34,981 nucleotides of DNA, from assembly GCA_004557735.1 (NCBI GenBank), contig SFFV01000022.1, forward strand, positions 1-34,981, written 5' to 3'. The notes below the pieces were generated by a model that worked only from the letters and a program-made list of their open reading frames with translations, was not told the origin of the DNA and ran no database searches. This document shows, in pieces, positions 29,472 to 34,981 of this stretch. Positions within the stretch are counted from its first letter, which is position 1. The number at the start of each line of letters is the position of its first letter. A program made the translations under genes and the position numbers. Source of the DNA: Clostridiales bacterium. Its GTDB lineage: Bacteria; Bacillota; Clostridia; Oscillospirales; Oscillospiraceae.

Positions 29472-30743
29472 CTATTTTTTGATAAGCTCCCAATACGCCT
29501 TCGCTGCCTGCTCGGTCTTGTTGTCGCCGTATTCGTAGTAATGCGCGTTTTTGAGCGTGTCGGGCAGATACTGCTGCCGCACCCAGTGGCCGGGGAAGGC
29601 GTGCGGGTATTTGTAGCCCTGCTCGCGCTCAAAGCCCGTGCCGTCGGCGTGGACGTTCTGCATCTCGCGCGGGATGCTGCCGCTCTTCCCGGCGCGCACA
29701 TCGGCGCGCGCCGCGTCGATCGCGGCGACGACGCTGTTGGATTTCGGCGCCGTGGCCAGCAGAATGCACGCCTGCGCGAGCGGGAGCTGCGCCTCCGGCA
29801 GGCCGAGCTGCAAGGCGCTGTCCACGCACGCCTTTACGATGCTCACCGCCTGCGGGTACGCCATGCCGATGTCCTCGCTCGCCGAGCAGAGGATGCGGCG
29901 GCACGCGCCGGGCAGATCCCCGGCCTCGAGCAGCCGCGCAAGATAATGCAGCGCCGCGTCCGGATCGGAGCCGCGCAGCGATTTCATCAGCGCGGAGACG
30001 ACGTCGTAATGCTCGTCCCCCTCGCGGTCATAGCGCATGGCGCTGCGCTGCGTCACGGCGCGGGCGTCGTCCGGCGAGAGCACGACCTTTCCGCCGATGC
30101 GCGGCGCGGCGGTGAACAGAAGCTCCACGGCGTTGAGCGCCTTGCGCACGTCGCCGCCGCAGCCCTGCGCCACGAGCGTCACGACCTCGTCCGGGCAGTC
30201 GGTCTCGACGCTCTCGCGCCCGGCAAGCAGCCGCACGGCGCGGCGCACCGCGCCTTCCGCGTCGCGCGGCGAGATCGCCTTGAACTCAAACACCGTGCTG
30301 CGCGAGAGGACGGCGTTGTATACATAGAAGTACGGGTTTTCCGTCGTGGACGCGATGAGCGTGATCGAGCCGTTCTCGATGAATTCGAGCAGGCTCTGCT
30401 GCTGTTTTTTATTGAAGTACTGGATCTCGTCAAGATACAGAAGAATGCCGTTCGGCGCGAGCATGGTGTCCAGCTCGTCGATGATCGCGCGGATGTCCGC
30501 AAGGCCCGCGGTCGTGGCGTTGAGTTTTCGCAGCGTGCGGTTCGTCTTTTCCGCAATGATGCGCGCGACGGTCGTTTTGCCTGTACCGGACGGGCCGTAA
30601 AAGATCATGTTCGGAATATCGCCGCTTTCGATGATGCGGCGCAGCAGCCCGCCCTTGCCGAGAATGTGGCTCTGGCCGACGACGTCGTCCAGCTCCGTCG
30701 GGCGCAGCTCATCCGCCAGCGGGCGGTATTTTTTCTCCGGCAA
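29472..30743 (-). CDS. rarA: Replication-associated recombination protein RarA (MgsA family AAA+ ATPase)
   Basis: A 423-aa clamp-loader-related AAA+ ATPase that acts at stalled forks. Walker A is YGPSGTGKTT (about residues 49-58), Walker B is LLYLDEIQYFNKKQQ, sensor 1 is IASTTENP, and the C-terminal tetramerisation part contains DPDAALHYLARLLEAGDLP and SEDIGMAYP. The N-terminal RPTELDDVVGQSHIL is typical. The start at 30743 has AAAGGAGG upstream and a strong promoter (30807-30779). It is divergent from nth, pairing two genome-maintenance genes. Confidence 0.95.
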   Translation of the reverse strand: MPEKKYRPLADELRPTELDDVVGQSHILGKGGLLRRIIESGDIPNMIFYGPSGTGKTTVARIIAEKTNRTLRKLNATTAGLADIRAIIDELDTMLAPNGILLYLDEIQYFNKKQQQSLLEFIENGSITLIASTTENPYFYVYNAVLSRSTVFEFKAISPRDAEGAVRRAVRLLAGRESVETDCPDEVVTLVAQGCGGDVRKALNAVELLFTAAPRIGGKVVLSPDDARAVTQRSAMRYDREGDEHYDVVSALMKSLRGSDPDAALHYLARLLEAGDLPGACRRILCSASEDIGMAYPQAVSIVKACVDSALQLGLPEAQLPLAQACILLATAPKSNSVVAAIDAARADVRAGKSGSIPREMQNVHADGTGFEREQGYKYPHAFPGHWVRQQYLPDTLKNAHYYEYGDNKTEQAAKAYWELIKK

Positions 30744-30778
30744 TCGGAACGCCTCCTTTGAAAATACGCGGTGATTAT

Positions 30779-30807
30779 ATTATATCGGTTTTTCGCCGCC
30801 AAAACAA
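30779..30807 (-). promoter_or_regulatory. Promoter of rarA
   Basis: On the minus strand TTGTTT (30807-30802), a 17-nt spacer and TATAAT (30784-30779); a second TATAAT lies at 30779-30774. Confidence 0.78.
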
Positions 30808-30816
30808 CCGCGAATC

Positions 30817-30845
30817 TTGTCATCCGCCGCCGCATCGTGTAAAAT
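30817..30845 (+). promoter_or_regulatory. Promoter of nth
   Basis: TTGTCA (30817-30822), a 17-nt spacer and TAAAAT (30840-30845). The implied leader is only about 12 nt, beginning at the SD. Confidence 0.65.
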
Positions 30846-30863
30846 CGGCGTGAGGTGATTCCC

Positions 30864-31499
30864 ATGCGGACAAAGAAACAGATCGACGGCATTCTCGCCG
30901 CGCTCGAGCGCGAATACCCGATGGCGGACTGTACGCTCACCGAGCGGGACGCCTGGCGGCTGCTTGTGCAGGTACGGCTCGCCGCGCAGTGTACCGACGC
31001 GCGCGTGAATCTCGTCACGCCGGCGCTCTTTGCGCGCTTCCCGACCGTGCAGGCCATGGCGCAGGCCGACGTCGGCGAGGTGGAGGAATACATAAGATCC
31101 TGCGGCTTTTACCACGGCAAGGCGCGCGATCTCGTCTGGCAGGCGCAGCGGCTGTGCGAGGTGTACGGCGGCAGGGTGCCGGACAATATGGACGATCTCC
31201 TGACGCTCCCCGGCGTCGGGCGCAAGAGCGCCAATCTCATTCTCGGCGACGTGTTCGGGCAGCCCGGCGCGGTCGTGGTGGACACGCACTGCATCCGCCT
31301 TTCCAACCGCCTGGGGCTCGTTGACAACGACAAGGACCCCGTGCGCATCGAAAAGGCGCTGCGCGCCGCGCTCCCGCCGGAGAAAACGAACGACTTCTGC
31401 CACCGGCTCGTACTGCACGGCCGCGCCGTTTGCACGGCGCGTAAGCCGTTCTGTGACATTTGTTGCTGTGCGGCGTACTGTAAAACGCTAAATCAGTAG
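30864..31499 (+). CDS. nth: Endonuclease III (DNA glycosylase/AP lyase)
   Basis: A 211-aa bifunctional base-excision repair enzyme that removes oxidised pyrimidines and nicks AP sites. The helix-hairpin-helix LPGVGRKSANLIL carries the catalytic Lys121, and VDTHCIRLSNRLGL carries Asp140. The C-terminal 4Fe-4S ligands follow the pattern C-x6-C-x2-C-x5-C (CTARKPFCDICCCAAYC). ATG at 30864 is chosen over the GTG at 30855, because GAGGTGA (30852-30858) overlaps the latter. Its length is normal. Confidence 0.95.
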   Translation: MRTKKQIDGILAALEREYPMADCTLTERDAWRLLVQVRLAAQCTDARVNLVTPALFARFPTVQAMAQADVGEVEEYIRSCGFYHGKARDLVWQAQRLCEVYGGRVPDNMDDLLTLPGVGRKSANLILGDVFGQPGAVVVDTHCIRLSNRLGLVDNDKDPVRIEKALRAALPPEKTNDFCHRLVLHGRAVCTARKPFCDICCCAAYCKTLNQ

Positions 31500-31508
31500 A
31501 TTTTTCTA

Positions 31509-31537
31509 TTGCATTTCCCGCATACACGGCGTATAAT
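31509..31537 (+). promoter_or_regulatory. Promoter of the AGCS symporter gene
   Basis: TTGCAT (31509-31514), a 17-nt spacer and a consensus TATAAT (31532-31537), just after the nth stop codon. Confidence 0.82.
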
Positions 31538-31585
31538 TCACATATTATTTTTTGAGAGAACGCGGAAAAAGAGGGGAAATGCACA

Positions 31586-33010
31586 ATGACAATTTATGAC
31601 CACTGGCTGTACCGGTTTCTGACGGGGCCGCTGAACAACGTGGCGTGGCTGTACATCCTGCTGCCGTGCGTGTTCGCTGGAGGAATCTATCTGACCGTAG
31701 GCAGCGGAGCGGTACAGTTCCGCCGCTTCGGCTATGCGATGAAAAACACCGCCGGGAAGCTCTTCAAAAAGCAGGAGTCGGCGCACGGGAGCGTAACGCC
31801 GCTGCAGGCCGTGACGACGGCGCTTGCCGCGACCGTCGGCACGGGCAACATCGTCGGCACGTCGCAGGCGATCGCCATGGGCGGCTACGGCGCGGTGTTC
31901 TGGCTGTGGATCGCGGCGCTGCTCGGCATGGTCATCAAGTATTCCGAGGTCCTGCTGGCCGTCAAATTCCGCGAGCGGGACGCGCGCGGCGACTGGGTCG
32001 GCGGCCCGATGTACTATATTAAAAACGGCATGGGCGGCAAGTGGAAGTGGCTTGCCGGGGCGTTCAGCGTGCTGGCGGCGCTCGCGGCGTTCGGCATCGG
32101 CAATATGTCGCAGGCCAACTCCATCGTCGGCTCGGTGACGGACGCGGTGTGCGCCGTGAACCCCGGCTTCAGCGGTCAGGCGGCGCTGCGCTGGGGGCTC
32201 GGCATCGGCCTTGCGGTGCTCACGGCGCTCGTCCTCTTCGGCGGCATCAAGCGCATCGGCAAGGTAACGGAAAAGCTCGTACCGTTTATGAGCGTGGCGT
32301 ACATCCTCATGACGCTCATCGTCATTTTCAGCAATCTCGGCGGCGTCGGGCAGGCGTTCCGGGAGATCTTCTCTGCGGCGTTTGCGCCCCGGGCGGTGCT
32401 CGGCGGCGCGGCGGGCATCACGATCCGCCAGGCGGTCATCTGGGGCCTGCGCCGGAGCGCCTTCTCCAACGAGGCCGGTCTCGGCTCCGCGCCGATCGCG
32501 CACGCCGCCGCGCACTGCGACGGCCCGGTCGAGCAGGGCGTCTACGGCATTTTCGAGGTGTTTATGGACACCATCGTCATCTGCACGCTCACCGCGCTCA
32601 CGATCATCATCAGCGGCGTGGACGTGACATTCGGCGTGAAGCCGGGAAGCGCGCTCATCACGGCGGCATTCGGCACGGTGTTCAACGGCACGTTCTCCTC
32701 GGTGTTCATCGCCGTGGCGCTCACGCTCTTCGCGTACTCGACGATCCTCGGCTGGTCGCTTTACGGTTCGCGCTGCGTGCAGTATCTGCTGGGTCTCCGC
32801 GCCGCGAAGGTCTATCAGCTCATCTTCGTTATCGTGATCGTCGTCGGCAGCGTCTCCTCGCTCGATTTTGTGTGGAACATCGCCGACACGCTCAACGGCC
32901 TCATGGCGATCCCGAACTTCATCGCGCTCTTTGCGCTCAGCCCCGTGATATTCAGGATCACCAGGGAGCACTTCCGCGGCGTCGATCTCGCGAGCGCCAG
33001 GCACGAATAA
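31586..33010 (+). CDS. Alanine or glycine:cation symporter (AGCS family)
   Basis: A 474-aa membrane protein with about 11 hydrophobic helices that couples alanine/glycine uptake to Na+ (or H+). The family signature ATVGTGNIVGTSQAIAMGG is near residues 81-99. GGPMYYIKNGMG and RRSAFSNEAGLGSAPIAHAA are further AGCS hallmarks. GAGGGGA precedes the ATG. The gene is monocistronic, with its own promoter and a bidirectional terminator. Confidence 0.93.
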   Translation: MTIYDHWLYRFLTGPLNNVAWLYILLPCVFAGGIYLTVGSGAVQFRRFGYAMKNTAGKLFKKQESAHGSVTPLQAVTTALAATVGTGNIVGTSQAIAMGGYGAVFWLWIAALLGMVIKYSEVLLAVKFRERDARGDWVGGPMYYIKNGMGGKWKWLAGAFSVLAALAAFGIGNMSQANSIVGSVTDAVCAVNPGFSGQAALRWGLGIGLAVLTALVLFGGIKRIGKVTEKLVPFMSVAYILMTLIVIFSNLGGVGQAFREIFSAAFAPRAVLGGAAGITIRQAVIWGLRRSAFSNEAGLGSAPIAHAAAHCDGPVEQGVYGIFEVFMDTIVICTLTALTIIISGVDVTFGVKPGSALITAAFGTVFNGTFSSVFIAVALTLFAYSTILGWSLYGSRCVQYLLGLRAAKVYQLIFVIVIVVGSVSSLDFVWNIADTLNGLMAIPNFIALFALSPVIFRITREHFRGVDLASARHE

Positions 33011-33023
33011 CACAAAGAAAAGG

Positions 33024-33053
33024 AAAATCCCGTCTCGACCGAGACGGGATTTT
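33024..33053. terminator. Bidirectional terminator between the symporter gene and ricT
   Basis: AAAATCCCGTCTC (33024-33036) pairs with GAGACGGGATTTT (33041-33053) around GACC, with T-runs on the outer side of both strands. Confidence 0.9.
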
Positions 33054-33078
33054 TCTGTGAGACAGGCGGGAGCTCGCT

Positions 33079-34347
33079 TTACGCTTTTGGAGCTTCGCCC
33101 TCGGTCTTGGGCCGGGGCTTTCTGCGGCGGCTGCGGCGGCGGGTCTTGTCGGTGCGCTCGGCCTTGTCCCCGGCGGGGGCGGCGTTCACCGGCGGCTTCT
33201 CGGCGCCGCGGCGCGCGCTGCGGTTTTCCCCGGCGGGCTTCTTCTCGCCGCGCTCCGGCTTCTTTTCCGCGCGCTCGGCTCTTTCGGTGCGCTCGGTGCG
33301 CTCCGGCTTGTCGGCGCGCTTCTCGGCGTTCGCTCCGCCGCGCTTCCGGCGGCGGGAACGGCTGCTTTTGCTCTCGCCGGAGGGCTTTTCCGTGCGCTGC
33401 GGCGCGGTGTGCGCGTCCTCCACGATCATCGAAGGCATGATCCAGCCGTTTATCTCCGGCTCGACGATCTCTTCCTTTATCTTTTTGGGCTTGCTGCGGA
33501 GAAGGTCGGGCAGGGGCTGGCCCTCCGCCGGCCGGCCGCCGGGGATCTCGGCGATCTCGTCGGCGTCGTAGGTGCGGATCTGCGCCTCGCCCGGGCCGTC
33601 CAGACGCACCTTGACGTTCTGGCGCAGGAGATTGACGAGCGTAACATTGCCGTAGCCGTCCTCGGTCTGGACGAACGCGCCGTTTTTCGGCACATGCTTC
33701 AACAGATCCTCGTACGCCTCCTGCTCATACCGCAGGCAGCACATCAGCCGCCCGCAGGTGCCGGAGATCTTCACCGGGTTGAGCGACATCGACTGCGTTT
33801 TCGCCATCTTGGTGCTGACGGGCTGGAAGTCGTCGAGAAACTGGTGGCAGCAGAACGGCCGCCCGCAGATGCCGAGACCGCCGAGCATTTTCGCCTCGTC
33901 GCGCACGCCGATCTGCCGCAGCTCGATGCGCGTGCGGAACACGCCCGCGAGGTCTTTTACCAGCTCGCGGAAGTCCACGCGTCCGTCGGCGGTGAAGAAG
34001 AAGAGGATCTTATTTCCCTCAAACGAGCACTCGACGTCCACGAGCTTCATTTCGAGCTTATGCTTTTCGATCAGCTCCCGGCAGATGCCGAGCGCTTCCT
34101 TTTCGCGCTTGCGGTTGAGCTCCGCAATGCGCAGATCGTCCGGCGTGGCGCGGCGCACGACCGGGCGCAGCGGCTGCACGCAGTCGCTGTCCTCAACCAT
34201 GTGGTTGCCCTTGACGCAATCGCCGAGCTCCATGCCCTTGGACGTTTCCACGACGAGCGTGTCGCCCGCCTTCGCGGTAATGCCGGCGGGATCGAAATAG
34301 TACGCCTTGCCGCGGCCGCGGAATTTTATGCTGATTACTTCTGTCAC
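33079..34347 (-). CDS. ricT: PSP1-domain regulatory iron-sulphur protein RicT (YaaT), with long basic tail
   Basis: A 422-aa protein. The PSP1 core (about 1-270) has the Cys patches ICGRPFCCHQFLDDF and TCGRLMCCLRYEQEAYE that hold Fe-S clusters with RicA and RicF in Bacillus, where the complex steers RNase Y mRNA processing. The core is followed by a low-complexity Lys/Arg/Glu tail of about 110 residues (from about 310) with repeats such as PERTERTERAERAEKKPERGEKK broken by Ala/Pro. B. subtilis YaaT is about 275 aa, so the tail is an addition. It lies 40 nt downstream of holB, the usual order in Firmicutes. Confidence 0.92.
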   Translation of the reverse strand: MTEVISIKFRGRGKAYYFDPAGITAKAGDTLVVETSKGMELGDCVKGNHMVEDSDCVQPLRPVVRRATPDDLRIAELNRKREKEALGICRELIEKHKLEMKLVDVECSFEGNKILFFFTADGRVDFRELVKDLAGVFRTRIELRQIGVRDEAKMLGGLGICGRPFCCHQFLDDFQPVSTKMAKTQSMSLNPVKISGTCGRLMCCLRYEQEAYEDLLKHVPKNGAFVQTEDGYGNVTLVNLLRQNVKVRLDGPGEAQIRTYDADEIAEIPGGRPAEGQPLPDLLRSKPKKIKEEIVEPEINGWIMPSMIVEDAHTAPQRTEKPSGESKSSRSRRRKRGGANAEKRADKPERTERTERAERAEKKPERGEKKPAGENRSARRGAEKPPVNAAPAGDKAERTDKTRRRSRRRKPRPKTEGEAPKA

Positions 34348-34387
34348 GGATTTATCCTCGTTTCCTTGAGTGTGTGGATACCGGCGG

Positions 34388-34981
34388 TCATGTGCCGTCC
34401 GGCAGATACGTGGAAAGATATCCGGTCACGAGCTTCGTGCCGATGTTGAGCCGGAGATACTCCTCCGCCCGGCGGAGAAACGCTTCCAGGATCAGAAGCT
34501 CGCGCCGGTCGGAAACGAGCTTCACCGCCAGCTCCTCCGCGGCGGTCACAACGTCGAGAAGCTGGGCGTTGTCCAGCTTTTCCATGGAAACGCAGCAGCG
34601 CAGAAGCTCTGCCCGGTCGAGCCGCGCCTCCAGATAGGCGCGCGCATGGGCGTTTTCCGGCGTGCCGCCGGACGACGAAAGCCGCACCTCGCCGCAGCGC
34701 GACTGCACCGTTTCGAGCAGCTTCTCGCGGCTCTCGGCGCAGAGGAGGAACATCACGCCCCTCGGCGGCTCTTCGAGCAGCTTCAGAAAGGCGTTCTGCG
34801 CGGCAAGGTTCATCTTATCCGCTTCCGGGAAAATATAGACCTTGCCGTCGGCCTCGTTGGGCAGCACGAGCGCGTCCACGGCGAGCGCGCGGATCTGATC
34901 GACGAGAATTTCGCGCCGCGGCTTGCCGGACTTGTCCGCGGCGCGCTCGACGAGCGCCACGTCCGGATGGATGCCGGGAAA
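34388..34981 (-). CDS. holB: DNA polymerase III delta' subunit (partial, 5' end outside the window)
   Basis: The visible 197 residues are the C-terminal part of the clamp-loader delta' subunit. HPDV at the window edge, then REILVDQIRALAVDALVLPNE, KVYIFPEADKMN and AQNAFLKLLEEPPRGVMFLLC match the family; the last is the hallmark SRC-adjacent helix, with QSRCGEVRL following. The N-terminal P-loop region lies beyond 34981. The gene sits upstream of ricT on the same strand, as in Bacillus (tmk-holB-ricT). Confidence 0.92.
   Translation of the reverse strand, partial: FPGIHPDVALVERAADKSGKPRREILVDQIRALAVDALVLPNEADGKVYIFPEADKMNLAAQNAFLKLLEEPPRGVMFLLCAESREKLLETVQSRCGEVRLSSSGGTPENAHARAYLEARLDRAELLRCCVSMEKLDNAQLLDVVTAAEELAVKLVSDRRELLILEAFLRRAEEYLRLNIGTKLVTGYLSTYLPDGT

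Overview
The window is a GC-rich, low-accessory chromosomal segment, most likely from an anaerobic gut Firmicute of the Oscillospirales (Oscillospiraceae/Ruminococcaceae). This is an inference from several points. The gene families are Clostridia-typical: a CD1247-like zinc-ribbon protein, DUF951, RicT/YaaT, Mrp, an AGCS symporter and an ECF sigma with a one-TM partner. The Shine-Dalgarno sites are strong GGAGG types, the -35/-10 promoters are standard with 17-nt spacers, and there are small intergenic palindromes of the CCTCCC/GGGAGG kind that I recall from this order. I see no phage, insertion sequence, CRISPR array or conjugation gene.

Layout. Bases 1-590 hold the 3' end of an rRNA operon: the 23S tail, then tRNA-Glu(CTC) and tRNA-Lys(CTT), and only then 5S. 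An AraC-type regulator follows (751-1938). On the minus strand, 6810 down to 2056 is a tight four-gene unit: GDPD phosphodiesterase, secreted esterase, phytoene-desaturase-like flavoprotein and a flavin/2Fe-2S reductase. It is divergent from an MFS transporter (6941-8356), and the two promoters share one -35 hexamer. Next is the lower glycolysis operon pgk-tpiA-gpmI-eno (13394 down to 8470), without gap. Facing away from it are a GT2 glycosyltransferase, a PflX-like radical SAM protein and a secreted, apparently catalytically dead M16C-like protein. Then come an ECF sigma factor with a one-TM partner, efp with a CD1247-like gene, and a D-Ala-D-Ala carboxypeptidase. A second minus-strand unit (26276 down to 21767) encodes a U32-like TIM-barrel protein, an Ldh_2-type dehydrogenase and a patatin-GT4 fusion of 827 residues. 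The last third carries mrp, mgtE behind a long structured leader, DUF951, a 69-aa orphan, rarA, nth, an alanine/glycine symporter, ricT and the 3' part of holB.

How the genes fit together. Most are housekeeping: glycolysis, translation (EF-P, rRNA, tRNA), DNA repair and replication (RarA, Nth, HolB), Mg2+ uptake (MgtE), Fe-S assembly (Mrp), cell wall (PBP5-like) and RNA decay control (RicT). The less ordinary items are the GDPD-esterase-flavoprotein-reductase operon, the patatin-GT4 fusion with its two metabolic partners, the inactive secreted M16C-like protein, and the mgtE leader, which folds on paper into a P1-closed pseudoknot and holds a 28-codon reading frame. No clearly new defence or mobile system is visible. 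The best candidates for something undescribed are the mgtE leader and the two lipid-flavoured operons.
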